From Prorocentrum cordatum (Eukaryota; Sar; Dinophyceae; Prorocentrales; Prorocentraceae), in assembly GCA_963575745.1 (NCBI GenBank), contig CAUYUJ010009779.1:1114664-1178663 (forward strand): a stretch of 64,000 bases of DNA, in the 5' to 3' direction. The notes below the pieces were generated by a model. It was not told where the DNA came from and ran no database searches. It saw nothing but the letters and a program-made list of their open reading frames with translations. Positions 10,573-21,499 of this stretch are shown here, piece after piece. The stretch's first letter is position 1; every line of letters begins with the position of its first letter. Position numbers and translations under genes: made by a program.

Positions 10573-10752
10573 TCGTTTAACCGACACCCACCCCAGCGGC
10601 GTGACCTGGGCCCCACTGGCCGGTTTACCCCCCTAGATGGGTATGTAGGCCGTTTCCTTCGGGTCTCGAGGGGTGTATCCCCAACTGGGGTGGTACTTTG
10701 GTGGGGGTCTCGAAGGGCACGGGGATGGGGACGGGGATCGGTCAAGCGATAC
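10573..10752 (-). mobile_element. Family O element
   Basis: Shares CCTGGGCCCCACTGG, CGAGGGGTGTATCCCCAACT and a GGGGATGGGGA run with 31963-32140, same orientation. Ends are GTTTAACCGA and TCGGTCAAGCGATAC. Confidence 0.65.
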
Positions 10753-10777
10753 CGATGATCGCCGGACTCTCCACAAA

Positions 10778-11168
10778 AACAAGGGGCTCCCAGCTTCGTG
10801 CTTCGCGCTGCGCGAGAGCGCGAAGTGCGCTCTCGCGCCGCCTCCCAGTGGAGATGAGGAGGGTTAGTTGAGCAGGGGCCGACCGTCCCGGCATTAATAT
10901 AGTCATACCACGAAATGTTCTTAGAACCCCAAAAGGTTCTAAGAACAAAAACAATGTTCTTAGAACATAAACCCGATGTGTTAAAACGAAACAGTCCCAG
11001 CCAGAAATGTTCTACGAACATTTCGTGGGAACCACAAAAGGTTCTTAGAACATTGTTTGGTGGGGCGATAGGCGAGCCAGGACGCTTCGCCACTGCTTGG
11101 GTGAGGAGGAATCGGAGCCGACCCGCGAAGCGCGAAGAACTTCGGGCCCTCGAGGGAGCCCGGCGCAG
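10778..11168. mobile_element. Family H palindromic element split by a family G insertion
   Basis: The left half (10778-10864, CTTCGTGCTTCGCGCTGCG) and right half (11101-11168, CGCGAAGCGCGAAGAACTTC) together match the intact copy at 38646-38782. TGAGGAGG is found on both sides of the insert, as expected of a target duplication. Confidence 0.7.
10867..11100 (-). mobile_element. Family G element
   Basis: Begins GAGCAGGGGCCGACCGTCCC and ends GGACGCTTCGCCACTGCTTG. Contains several GTTCTAAGAAC palindromes. The ends are imperfect inverted repeats of each other. Confidence 0.75.
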
Positions 11169-11212
11169 AGGAGGAGCCCTCCTCATCCCCCCCTCTCGGC
11201 CAGCCCGCGGGG

Positions 11213-11613
11213 GAGGAGGAGGAGGAGGAGGAGGAGGAGGAGGAGGAGGAGGAGGAGGAGGAGGAGGAGGAGGAAGAAGAGGAGGAGGAGGCGGAGGAGG
11301 AGGAGGAGGAGGAGAGGAGGAGGAGGAGGGGGGAGGAGGAGGAGGAGGAGGAGGGGGAGGAGGAAGGAGGGAGGAGGAGGAGGAGGAGGAGGAGGAGGGG
11401 GAGGAGGATGAGGAGGAGGGAAGGAGGAGGAGGAGGAGGAGGAGGAGGAGGAGGAGGAGGAGGAGGAGGGGAGGAGGAGGAGGAGGAGGCGGAGAGGAGG
11501 CGGAGGAGGAGGAGGAGGAGGACGAGGAGGGGAGGCGGAGAAAGGGGGGGAGGAGGGGAGGCGGAGGAGGAGGAGGAGGGAGGAGGAGGAGGAGGAGGAG
11601 GAGGAGGAGGAGG
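11213..11613 (+). repeat. GGA microsatellite, about 400 bp
   Basis: Nearly uninterrupted (GGA)n with sparse GGC or GGG changes. Confidence 0.95.
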
Positions 11614-11817
11614 AGCCGAGCGATTCCAGGGGCAGAGGAGCGGCGGCGCCGCGGGGGGCCGCCAGCGCGGTGCGGTGCCCCCACGTCGTCCGCGGGCGTG
11701 TGAGGGCACCGCACCGCGGCTGCACGCCGGAGGCGCGCAGGGAGGACCCGGCAGAGCGAGGCGCACGGGAAGCCGCCTCCGCCGCGCTGCCGCCTCCCAT
11801 TGTTTTGGAGGGGCCCC

Positions 11818-12033
11818 AGGACACACCAAGTGAATAAGACACACGAAGAACAGGATTCCCCCTATGTTTTCCCATAGTTTTGTGGTTGTCGTCCTCCCCT
11901 TCTATTTTCCAATAGTTCTGTGGTTTTCGTCTGCCCCCCCCCCCCACTCTCCATCTCTTCCCACATGTTCGGGGGGAATCGGCGATGCACTGTGTCTGTG
12001 TGTGCGTGTGTTTGTTCCCTCCCGAGGTGTGTG
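11818..12033 (-). mobile_element. Family B element, expanded and diverged
   Basis: GACACAC, AACAGGATTCCCC, CCCATAGTTTTGTGG twice, GGGGGAATCGGCGATGCA and TGTGTCTGTGTG in B order. No AG acceptor was found at the usual place, so it may be a degenerate copy. Confidence 0.55.
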
Positions 12034-12179
12034 CTCTCGCACGCCCCCCGCCCCCCCCTTGGCTCGGCACGTCGCTTCGAGCCTGCCTTTGTGGTCGGGG
12101 CCTCGCGCTCGGTCTCCGTGCACGGCCCTCCTCCCCCCATCCCGTCGCCCCTCCTCCGACGCCGTCTCGTCCAGCATTC

Positions 12180-12374
12180 TCGGGCCGGGCGAAAGGGGGG
12201 ATAGCAAAGGGGGGGGGGGGAGAATCAGCTCACGTAGCTGATTTTCCCGGCGCCTCCCGGCGCCGAAGGCGGCCATGTGTCGAGGAATGGGCCCCTCGGC
12301 GAGGCCGAAACCAGCTGCATGCAGCAAATTCCGTACCCCCCCCTTTGCCAATCCCCCCCTTTCGCCCGGCCCGA
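12180..12374 (-). mobile_element. Family E element with 5-bp TSD CATTC
   Basis: Arms TCGGGCCGGGCGAAAGGGG and CCCCTTTCGCCCGGCCCGA. CATTC directly precedes (12175-12179) and follows (12375-12379) the element. Confidence 0.85.
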
Positions 12375-12523
12375 CATTCTCTCTGAGGTCCTTCTCTTGG
12401 CTCCCGCCGCGCTCAGCGAAGCTGCACTGCCACCACTGGGCACGAGGCCAGCAGCCTCTGCGACTGGTCCCCGTGACAACCATTTTACAGTGCGCACGCC
12501 GCCCACCTTCATCGCGACATACT

Positions 12524-12692
12524 AGGGCTCCCAACTTCGCGCTTCGCGCTCCGCGAAGCGCGAAGCGCGAATAACTTCGCGCTCTCGCGCCGCCCCCCCA
12601 AAGGGAGAAAAGGAGGACGAGGAGGAGGGGGAGGAGAAACGAGGACCGCGAAGCGCGAAGCGCGAATAACTTCGCGCCCTCGGGGGAGCCCT
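12524..12692. mobile_element. Family H palindromic element with GGA core
   Basis: Ends AGGGCTCCCAACTTCGCG and CGCGCCCTCGGGGGAGCCCT are inverted repeats. Multiple CGCGAAGCGCGAA palindromes flank a short GAGGAGGAGG core. Confidence 0.7.
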
Positions 12693-12914
12693 TGGACATA
12701 CCGCCACCCGCCCTGCCCCTTCGGAATCGCACTGCGATGCACCAACGCTGACCCTGCCCCTCACGAACGTCCTGCACAACTGTGTACCCTCCTGAGGTGC
12801 TCGTTATCAGCTGGGGCACCTGGCACGACACCGCACCGCGGCTATGATGCAAGGATGCGCGCTCGACAACACTGCTGGGCTATCGAGGCTGTTGATTCGG
12901 ATCCTGATCCTTGC
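12693..12914. other. No recognised gene
   Basis: No motif or repeat relationship was noticed. Confidence 0.3.
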
Positions 12915-13100
12915 TTACCCATCGGTCGGAAGAAGTAGGTAGAAACATGAAGTAGGAAGGCGCTGGAAATAGTTTGGGCTTCCGCACGCCTCCTGAAGAG
13001 GAAGGAAGAGGGAAAACCACTCGACTCTTGAAGTAGGCGCTGAAAGTAGATTGGAATCTGGGAATCCAAAAATACATAATTTCAACGACCGATGGGTAAT
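12915..13100 (-). mobile_element. Family Q element
   Basis: TTACCCATCGGTCG at 12917-12930 is inverted as CGACCGATGGGTAA at 13086-13099. The interior (AAACATGAAGTAGGAAGGCG and TGAAGTAG blocks) matches 27755-27930 in the same orientation. Confidence 0.6.
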
Positions 13101-13137
13101 CCTGGAAGTTCATCTTAAAAGAGCAACGGCAATCAAC

Positions 13138-13290
13138 AGTGCCGCACGCCCGCCGTCCGCGACTGCATCTCCTTGATGGCCGCGGGGGCGATGTCGACGC
13201 TGACCAGGTTATGAAATCCGTCGGCGTAGACATCCTCGCGGATTCGTGAAACGCTCGAGCCGCGGCAAACGATGAGACCGCCGCCCCCAG
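13138..13290 (-). CDS. Probable exon of a class I SAM-dependent methyltransferase (METTL13-like)
   Basis: The minus strand reads GGGGLIVCRGSSVSRI, then REDVYADGFHNLVSVDIAPA, then AIKEMQSRTAGVRH. In METTL13/EEF1AKMT-like methyltransferases a Gly-rich motif I is followed by an EDMYxxGF-type segment and an (I/V)DxSxxxI motif containing the SAM-ribose Asp; that order and spacing fit here. A GT donor can be placed at 13137, directly after GVRH. The upstream boundary is unclear because the frame stays open. Catalytic and post-motif parts were not found. Assignment rests on motif resemblance alone. Confidence 0.5.
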
Positions 13291-13479
13291 GAGCGCGTTT
13301 ATTTTTGTTTCGGCGATGAGGGGCGTCATGGGGGGAGGGGGGGGGCGAAAGGGGAGGGTATGAGGTAGCGCCCGCGTTACGTCATAGGGGGGGGGAGGGG
13401 GGGGGGCGAGGGCCATGACGCCCGTCATGCCCCAGCAGTGAAGAAACACGCTCCAGGCGATGGAGCAGAAGGACGGGAT

Positions 13480-13607
13480 CTGGCCGTCGCTCGGACGTCC
13501 ATTCCTTGTGTTTTATTTCGGTTTCGTGCGTGGCTTTTTCGCCAAATGATCAAGGATGCTCCTCGATGGTCCTCGCCGAAAGAAAAATGCACACGTCCGA
13601 GCGATGC
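13480..13607 (-). mobile_element. Family A introner
   Basis: 128 nt. Minus-strand donor CCCTTG/GCATCG at 13607 and acceptor GGCCAG at 13481-13480. It lies about 190 bp upstream (in transcription) of the methyltransferase-like exon. Confidence 0.75.
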
Positions 13608-13689
13608 CAAGGGATTGGCAGAAACATCGAAGGCGACGCCCGAGGCTCGGGCGACGCACCCGGCCAGCCTCCAGCGGTGGTTTTCCGGA

Positions 13690-13790
13690 GGCCGCAGACG
13701 CGGCACAGCGCGCGACCTTGTCGGGGCAGCTTGCGCGCGAGGCTTCGCCGCGCAGCCGGCCCTCTTTTGCATCTGCCGTTTGACGCTTCT
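13690..13790 (-). repeat. Dispersed block shared in opposite orientation with 17858-17985
   Basis: GATGCAAAAGAGGGCCGGCTG and GTTGTGCCGCGTCT-like sequence on the minus strand match the plus strand near 17868-17965. It is one of the few repeats in the window found in both orientations. Confidence 0.55.
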
Positions 13791-14004
13791 GACTACCTAC
13801 AAGACCACCCCAACCCAACCCGAACACCCGAATTTGACCCGAATTTCGGGTGGGGGGTGGGTACGGGTTCCATGTGTTTGTTCAATGTTCCCCGACCCCC
13901 CTCACACTGGAAATGGACGGCAAATTGAGGCCTTCGGGTTGGGTCGGGGTGGTTTGGTGGGTGGTGAGCTTATGCCAGCCCTGCACTGAAATTCGCACAG
14001 CAGA

Positions 14005-14190
14005 GCGGATCCAGGTGCATACGGGATCCTGGTGTATATACATTTGTCGGTGTTTCCCCCGGGAAGCGGGGAAAAAGGCATACGCTACACCACCCCGACG
14101 TTCTCCCCGACCCTCGAAAAAGTCCGGGGATTGATAAACAACCCGCCACTGGTAACGTATATTCTCCAGTTCCCTGTGAAGGGGGAGCTG
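14005..14190 (-). mobile_element. Family L element
   Basis: CGGGATCCTGGTGTATA near the left and CCGCCACTGGTAACGTATAT near the right, with CACCACCCCGACGT between, match 22640-22808 in the same orientation. Confidence 0.65.
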
Positions 14191-14216
14191 CTGGCGGCGC
14201 GCAAAGGGGGGTAAGG

Positions 14217-14368
14217 TCAAGTCGGGCCTGTCCCCCTACAGGCGGATTTTCGAGGACAAATTGAAACAACCAGAAAATATTCAAAAAAGATCAAAAAATG
14301 CTCAATGCATCGTCCCCACACTATTTTTTGACTATTTCTGGATTTTCCCCTGTAGAGGTGACCAGAAT
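14217..14368 (-). mobile_element. Family C element
   Basis: Arms TGTCCCCCTACAGGCGGA and TCCCCTGTAGAGG, interior TTTTTTGACTATTTCTGG. Same orientation as the other copies. Confidence 0.7.
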
Positions 14369-14431
14369 GGTGGCTCGGGGCAGCTGCAAACAAAGGAATA
14401 CTCAAACTTCGGCCTGCCGCTCCTCCCGTCC

Positions 14432-14490
14432 TCCCCGTCCTCCTCCTCCTCCCTCCTCCCTCCTCCTCCTCCTCCTCCTCCTCCTCCTCT
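14432..14490 (+). repeat. TCC microsatellite
   Basis: Short imperfect (TCC)n tract between two family C elements. Confidence 0.85.
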
Positions 14491-14609
14491 GAAGGGTAAG
14501 GGAGAGAGGGGGGGAGGCCTCCGAGGGGGAGGCTGGTCGCGAGAGGGCGCCGACCGCCCGGCACCTGCAGAGAAGGCCCGCGCCTGCTGAGGAGCACCGG
14601 GGAGACGAA

Positions 14610-14761
14610 AGACCAAGTCGGGCGTGTCCCCCTACAGGGGGGGGTTCTCGACGACCAAAAACAACTATGCAAAACATACACCCCCCAAAATATGCATCCC
14701 CCGACTGTTCTTTGCCCATTTTTTGATAGTCCCCCCGTAGAGGGACAGGCCCGACTTGAGC
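14610..14761 (-). mobile_element. Family C element
   Basis: Arms CGGGCGTGTCCCCCTACAGG and CCCCGTAGAGGGACAGGCCC. Orientation as the preceding copy. Confidence 0.75.
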
Positions 14762-15030
14762 GTAAGACTCGGGAACGGGGGACTCGGGTTGGCCAAATGG
14801 GGCCATCATAAAAATGGCAAAACCCAATCTGAAATTTGAGGCGAGCTCCCGCTGCAGACATCCCACGAAAACCGGACCGTAGAAATCCAAGACGCGCTCG
14901 TCCAGAAAACGTCGGCAGACCCGTGTTCCGGCTTACTCGAGTCTTACGTTTCCCCGAGAGCAGGGGTGCTTCTTAGAAACCTTCTCCCTCCCCCATACCT
15001 GAAAGGAGAAACAAAGCCGTAAACATACAC

Positions 15031-15258
15031 TTGTGGCGCTCCGCGCGGATCTGCGCTGGACCGCCCTCCCTAGCGCTCGGAGCGCGCCAAGGGCGGCGCC
15101 ACCCTCCCGATCCCCCCACTCCTTTCTCGTCGGGCCCGGCACATGGGAGATTGGATTGAAATGGGCCCAGGGGCACACAAATGAATAGACACACCTCGCA
15201 AGACTCCCGTTTCTGTCCATATCTTCTGGATGTTCGCTTCCCTCCCACTTCCCATAAT
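15031..15258 (-). mobile_element. Fragments of a family J hairpin and a family B element
   Basis: 15031-15110 carries GGCGCTCCGCGCGGAT and CGGAGCGCGCCAAGGGCGGC as in the J hairpins. 15147-15258 carries GGCACACAAATGAATAGAC as in family B but lacks the usual right end. Confidence 0.5.
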
Positions 15259-15530
15259 CCGTAAGGGCTTCGCCCCCTGCCGCCGGCCCCCTCTCTCGGA
15301 GAATGGGCCATGGAAGAGCTAAGTCATGAGGCTTTGGCGCTGTCGTGCAGCAGTATCGGAACTTCATGCGAGGCCGATTCGCAATCGGCAAAACCAACTG
15401 ATCACAAGAGGGGTTACCACACAGGGCGATTGGTAAGACGTGTATGGTTTACGAGCTTGGTTACCACACCTTGGGATTAAAGGGCCGAGGGAGTACTCGC
15501 AGTTTGGGTTACCACGCCTTGCGATGGATG

Positions 15531-15985
15531 TGCGTGAGGGGTGGCACCGAATTTCAGAAATGTAGCAAATCCCCTGTGTTTTTGGACCCTGACCCCGCAG
15601 ATCTGCGTGAGGGGTGGCACCGAATTTCAGAAATGTGGCAAATCCCATGTGTTTTTAGACCCTGACCCCGCGGGTCTGCGTGAGGGGTGACGCCGAATTT
15701 CAGAAATGTGGCAAATCCCTTGTGTTTGTGGACCCTGACCCCGCGGATCTGCGTGAGGGGTGGCACCGAATTTCAGAAATGTGGCAAATCCCATGTGTTT
15801 TTGGACCCTGACCCCGCGGATCTGCGTGAGGGGTGGCACCGAATTTCAGAAATGTGGCAAATCCATTGTGTTTTTGGACCCTGACCCCGCGGATCTGCGT
15901 GAGGGGTGGCACCGAATTTCAGAAATGTGGCAAATCCCTTGTGTTTTTGGACCCTGACCCCGCGGATCTGCGTGAGGGGTGTCGA
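15531..15985 (+). repeat. 73-bp tandem repeat, just over six units
   Basis: Units start TGCGTGAGGGGTGGCACCG at 15531, 15604, 15677, 15750, 15823, 15896 and (partial) 15969. Because 73 is not a multiple of three, open frames rotate through all phases and yield overlapping look-alike peptides, which are not genes. Neighbouring units differ at only a few positions. Confidence 0.95.
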
Positions 15986-15999
15986 TTTCGAGCCCCCCC

Positions 16000-16560
16000 A
16001 GCAATTCAGACAACGCGCCCAGGGGGTGCTAAAAAGCCGGTTTGGGCCTCCCCCCCCTCGCGCGGTCAATCAACTAGTTACAGTAACCAGCAATAAGTCA
16101 ACTAGTTACAGTAACCAGCAAGAAGCAGAACTGCAACACTGGAAACTACAACCTACGACTGGTACAGGAAACTGCGAATCACGGGCCTACAGCCTGGTGG
16201 CCCCACAAGGGGGCCGGCGGATTTCTCAACATGTCCCTCTGAATCGGCGATGATCTCTGTATGTGTGATGTTCCCCTCCTGAAAGATGTGGACCCCCGCA
16301 ATGGGTATGGAAGAAGTGGGTAATTACGATGCCAACAACCGACAGCCGCCGCTGCTGGGCTGGAGGCCTTCTGTCTCAATGGACAACGCCCACGGCGACG
16401 CCGACAGCGAGACCAGTTCAACATGAGGAAGAACTGCGGTTGGGCATCGTGCTCTCTGCAATGTTGTTTCAGTACTCATGTTTGCTCGTGCCGACCATCG
16501 TCCGACCTGCCACATGGGCGAGGGGATGCCCGCGGCACGCGGCAAGAAGTCGCCGCCCCG
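16000..16560. other. No gene; partial relation to 40.3 kb
   Basis: 16330-16500 shares GGACACCG/GGACAACGCC- and TCGTGCCGAC-type blocks with 40215-40470. A duplicated CAACTAGTTACAGTAACCAG pair lies at about 16068-16120. Confidence 0.35.
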
Positions 16561-16565
16561 AGGGG

Positions 16566-16680
16566 GGGGGGGAGGACGAGGAGGAGGAGGAGGAGGAGGA
16601 GGCGGAGGAGGAGGAGGAGGAGGAGGGAGGAGGGAGGAGGAGGAGGAGGAGGGATGATGCTGATGAGGAGGAGGAGGAGA
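16566..16680 (+). repeat. GGA microsatellite
   Basis: Imperfect (GGA)n. Confidence 0.9.
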
Positions 16681-16974
16681 TGGGAGGGGGTGCGAGGGCC
16701 GACGCCGATCGGCAAGACAACGCATGACCGCCCAACCTGGAGGGCGGCACGGGGCCCCTGCGAGGGCGCCTCGGTCCCTCGCGAAGCTCCCGCCGAGGTG
16801 AGGCGCCGGGCGCGGCTGCCCTTCCCGCTGTCCCCCGTGGGTGAAGAGAAGGGCCCGACAGTGTACCGACCGTCCCGGCAGTCCTATAGTATGGTGAAGA
16901 GAAGGGGTGAAGAGACCGTACCGACCGACCGTACCGACCCCCGTGGGTGAAGAGAAAAACCTGACAGTGTATTT

Positions 16975-17207
16975 GAGCAGGGACCGACCGTCCCGGCATT
17001 CCTCTAGTAGAGTCCTACCACGGCATGTTCTCAGAACCCAAAAATGTTCTAAGAACAAACGCGATGTTCTTAGAACATCAGCCTGATGTGTTGAAACAAG
17101 ACAGTCCCAGCCAGAACTGTTCTAAGAACATTTTGTGGGAACCACAAAGGTTCTTAGAACATTGTTTGGTAGGACTATAGGCACGCCAGGACGCTTCGCC
17201 ACGGCTT
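16975..17207 (-). mobile_element. Family G element
   Basis: GAGCAGGGACCGACCGTCCC start, GTTCTAAGAAC palindromes, CCAGGACGCTTCGCCAC end. A partial duplicate of its left end sits at about 16868-16895. Confidence 0.75.
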
Positions 17208-17210
17208 GAT

Positions 17211-17410
17211 TTATGTTGTTCCCATCGTGCTTCAGGAACAGATCCCAGAAATGAGTTCGAGCACCAAAACATGTATCGAAAAGGTGTCGAGCGAGTATCG
17301 CCTCCACAGGGCCCGGCACGTGAACGCCCTGCAATTTCGGTAGTTCTGTGGTGCTCGAAATTCTTTCTGGCGATCAAGGCTGAAGGCTGCTGGAACATCA
17401 TTAACGAAAG
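17211..17410 (-). mobile_element. Family I element
   Basis: TTATGTTGTTCCC start and GCTGGAACATCATTAA end are imperfect inverted repeats. The interior matches the copy nested in family E at 46069-46269. Confidence 0.65.
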
Positions 17411-17429
17411 TGGCCCTTTACGGTTGTGG

Positions 17430-17625
17430 ATGCAACGACAATTGACACCCTAACAACCCTATCATCGAATTAAGAGTGTGTCTAACATGTCGGAGGCATG
17501 CACTGGACATGTTCAAAACATGTTTTGAACATGTGTTTTACAGTTTTGACACATGTTATAGACATCTGGGAATGATTTGGAAGCCTGCTCCCTCTCCATT
17601 GACCGCTGTCTGCAACTTTGGGGTC
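17430..17625 (-). repeat. Family S repeat
   Basis: CCTATCATCGAATTAA, a cluster of ACATGT-type palindromes, TAGACATCTGG and TCCCTCTCCATTGA match 53610-53665 plus 54350-54455 in the same order and orientation. Confidence 0.6.
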
Positions 17626-17734
17626 CCCGCCGGCTCCAAAAGGGCCCCCCAAGGGGCCCCCTAGAGGGCCCTTTAGAACCCCAGGCAGGTCACCCCTCAT
17701 TGCCATCCGCCCGAACCTGGCCCCTCTCTCCTCC

Positions 17735-17920
17735 TCCTCCACCTTCCTCTTCCTCCGTCTCCTCCTCCTCCTCCTCCTCCTCCTCCTCCCCTCCTCCTCC
17801 TCCTCCTCCTCCTCCTCCTCCTCCCCCTCCCCCTCCGCCTCCCCCGAAACGGCGGATGCAAATGAGGGCCGGCTGCCGTGCCCCCTCCTCCTCCTCCTCC
17901 TCCTCCTCCTCCCCCTCCGC
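17735..17920 (+). repeat. TCC microsatellite
   Basis: (TCC)n tracts at 17735-17830 and 17883-17912, separated by the dispersed block also seen near 13.7 kb. Confidence 0.9.
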
Positions 17921-18059
17921 GCGCAAGTTGCCCCGATAAGGTTGCGCGTTGTGCCGCGTCTCTGGAAGCCACCACGTGGTCCTCTCTGAGCGTTGCGAGG
18001 GTTGCGCCGGAGGCCCCTGTCGCGCGCGCGTGCGCATCCGCCCTCTCGGGGGCGGGGCA

Positions 18060-18600
18060 GTTTTGAGGAGCTTCCTGACCACCTCTGGTTATCTTGAGGT
18101 CGTCTTGACGTCTCATTGGACGTATGTTGGGGAGGCCGCGTCTGGGCTTTTTCCAAGCCGCTTTTGGGCCGTGTTGGGAACCTCTTGGGGCCATCATGGG
18201 GCCGCCTTGGGGTCTTCTTGGGACCTCACTTATTCAAGCTGGCCCGGGCCCGTCTTGGGCCATCTCGGTGCCATGTTGGGCCATCGTGGACAATTACATC
18301 CTTCTTGGGCTGTCTTGGGGCTCGTTTGTTGTGTCTCGGGTCGATGTTGTTAATATCTTTGGCCACCGTGGACGCTGTGACAACTAAACAAACGAATACG
18401 AAAAAAACGTTGCACACACCTCCAGAGCATGAGCGCTTTGAGTTAGTCCTCTCGTAGCCGCTCTTGTGGTCTCTTCGGGCCGTGTTGACGCCATCTAAGA
18501 AACTCTGGGGCAACCTTGGGCCGTCTTGGCGATATCGTGCCAGCCTTGCAGGCCACAGTGGAACCCCCTGGGGTCTGCCTCGGCTGCGGCCCCGACTGGC
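18060..18600 (+). repeat. Family T array (GGCCNTCTTGGG units)
   Basis: Loosely periodic 10-14 bp units such as GGGCCATCTCGG, TTGGGCCGTGTTGGG and GGCTGTCTTGGGG. It is the reverse complement of the arrays at 58870-59480 and 62600-63130. Confidence 0.6.
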
Positions 18601-21495
18601 GCCCGGCGCGCGCCTGATCGTGCAGGTGCCCAGAGACCTGGACGCCAGGTCGACGGCGCGCGCTTGCGAAGCCACCGTCAAGCATCGAAAATCACAACGC
18701 AAACACTATCCCGTCATTCCGCTTGGCATCCCGACGCGATCTGACTGCCATGGCACAACAATTCGCTCGGGATGTAAGGAAATCCGCGTTTTCCGCCGGA
18801 CATGTTGCCCCCCCACCCTCCAATCTCGAAATCCGGCAGCAAAGACCACGCTCTACCCTAGTGGTCAGGAATAACTGGACAACGCTGACATGAGCAAAGT
18901 ACCTGTAGGACTGCTCACACACCAACGCACATCATACGATGCAGCCCGCAGCAAAACATTGAAGCGTCCGCAGTGGGTGAGGTGTGGACTTTGGAATGCG
19001 GTACAACGTGTAGTCAATTCTGCCGTGGGGCGCATTCATCGTAATATTCGGCGTGATCGTTTCGTAATGCTAACGCAAAGCATGGACATCATCGTGGGCG
19101 TCGTTAGCCGTCGCCGCGTAATTCGTGGCAACGGTCGGCATCAAACAATTTCACCATCATTGCGATGGTCGTCCTCACCATCACAAACAAATTAATTCGT
19201 CAACGTAGCGTCAACATCGGCTTCTGTAACCGTGAAAATCAATTGTGCCCGCGAGCATTGGTTCAGACCGTGCCGCGGACACCCAGCCGTGCCAAGGTGA
19301 TAGGACGGATGGATACGAATATCGCGGGGCAGGCTGGCGACAGGGTGCAGGAGGCCTGGGCCTGAGTGTACAACTAATTATGTGAGCCACCGTAGGCCCC
19401 AAACAGCACGCTTTCGCAACAGAAGGCGGACATCTATGTGTGGGGGGTACGTCGTACAAACTATGTGTGGTGGAATTAATTTAAGCAAATCGGGCTGACA
19501 CATCCCAGGCTCTTGCAAACATCACACCCATCCACCCGCAAGTTGGTTTGCAAAACCCATGCGGTGGCGATTGCGATGCATGCTTGGCGTTGTCTGGTGC
19601 ATCTCTGCGGCCGCGCCAACCCTGGCACGCGCGCACAGCGGCCAGCTAGTTTAGCACCGCCGACGCGGCCGCGGTGGCGCTGACCGCTGGGCGCATCCCA
19701 GCGGGCACTTCACTGCGAATCGGCAGCGGGGGCGGGCGCGGTATCGTGGCAACGCCGACTACGGTAGACACGCTGATAATAGTGGCGATGCTGGTGACGA
19801 TTTTCGCACCGACGACGGCGTGGCCAGTGCGGGCGCCGATGCTGATCACGCCGGCGACGATGACGGCGTCCTCGCGTCGGTCATGAAGGTGTTGGAACAA
19901 TTGGAAACTTCTCGCGCGCGCAAGCTTTTTTAAAAAACAGACGTTGCGAAACCATGTGTGTTGACTGTGGTTTGGACATTCGGTTTTCAGATCGCAACGA
20001 AGGCAAAGGTTTTTGATAGATTTCGGCATGTGCGCGCGGCGACGCGCGCGTGTGCACTTCGTCTGTTTTGCAGAATATTCTCACGACGGCACGCGCGAGA
20101 AGGCGTTCGAACGATTTCGACATGCGCATGCGAAGCCCGTTTGGTAGCATGTTGTGAAACTGTTGATAACGCATGGTTCCCTTAAGAATTCGCAAACACG
20201 CGAGCGCACGTGCTTTTTGGGGAAATCCGTGTTGCGAAACCCTGCGTTTGTTTATTTAGTGGACACTCAATTTGGAAGTCCTTCCGAAACCAAGGGATTC
20301 TTGAACACTTGCAATGCTTGATAAACGCGTGTGCGCGCAAAATATTGTTTGCTGAAGATGGCAGGGGGGGGGGGGGGCGAACCTGGACCGGCTGGGATGG
20401 TACGAACTCATATTTCGGATGGGCGGTGGGGTAGAACCATCTGTAAATGGCAACACAAAAAGGTGTACCCACAAAGCGGGGGAGGGGTAGAGTCTATCTA
20501 TATTACATGTAAAAAAAAGGGTATATATGTTGTAACGTATGTGCTCCAATATAGTTCGTGCAATCAGATTCTCAACATGCTGGTGCTAGCAATCTGTTCC
20601 AACCGATGCGGGGCAATATATGTGGTGCAATCTCTGTTGTGCAGTCCATGTCGTGCCGTCTATATGGTCCAATATATGTGGCGGCGGCGGTGATACTCCC
20701 AGGCCCAGAACACGGGCGGCGACGGGGCGGCCACGGCGACAACACAGCTGCCACACCGCCACCCAAGGCCAGACGACTGGCTGCGACGAAGTGGCGACGG
20801 GACGGCGGCGGCGGCAACATAGCCGCCAGACTGCTGGGCGCCAACAAACACGAAGACAGATAACCCGAGGTACCAAGGGGCCTCCTGGCAAACACCCCAG
20901 CGGAACCCCTCTTGGACAGAGAATGCATCTTGTACACAACAGCCCTCCGAGGGTTCTACAGCTCGCGCAAAATGAAGGCGGGAGTGGCGAAAAGCGAGAC
21001 ACCATTTCCTGATTGGGGTGGCTGTGTTAAACGTTCACACAGCCAACCTGCAACAATGGAGACCGTCCAACAATGTCCAAGCAACAAGACGCACGGTTCT
21101 GACCCGCGTTATATCATGGCGACGGCAATTTTGGCGGGGGGACGCATGCGGACCCTGCCGCTGGGGCCTTCGGTGGAGCTTCCCATGGGGCCACGAAACG
21201 TGTGAAGGATGTGCCGAAATGGTGGTCATGCGGAGAGCAGAAGCAAATATGGGGGGAGGAAGACCGGGAGGGGTGGACGCGGGGCGCTCTCTTCGAAACG
21301 AGGACCCAACACCACAAAATAGCTGAAAAATGCAACATGCATTTCGCGGCTAAATCTGGATCATGCGCGGCCGCCCCGCGATCACTGCCTGTTGGTGTTC
21401 GGCAAGGGCCGTGGGGGTGCTGGCATATTGCCTGCTGTGTGCAGGCCCACCAGACACCATGATGGCTTCCCCGCCGCGATTGCGTATCGGCTTCT
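18601..21495. other. No gene recognised; one diverged tandem duplication
   Basis: Less GC-biased than the neighbourhood. GTTGCGAAACCNTG followed about 25 bp later by a TTGGACA/GTGGACA block occurs near 19940 and again near 20229, suggesting an old duplication with a period of about 285 bp. No coding motif was seen on either strand. Confidence 0.4.
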
Positions 21496-21499
21496 GAAA

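Noticed and set aside
13050-13125. Possible second methyltransferase exon reading MNFQDYPSVVEI
   Set aside because: TTACCCATCGGTCG in this stretch is the inverted arm of the family Q element, so the peptide is probably element-derived.
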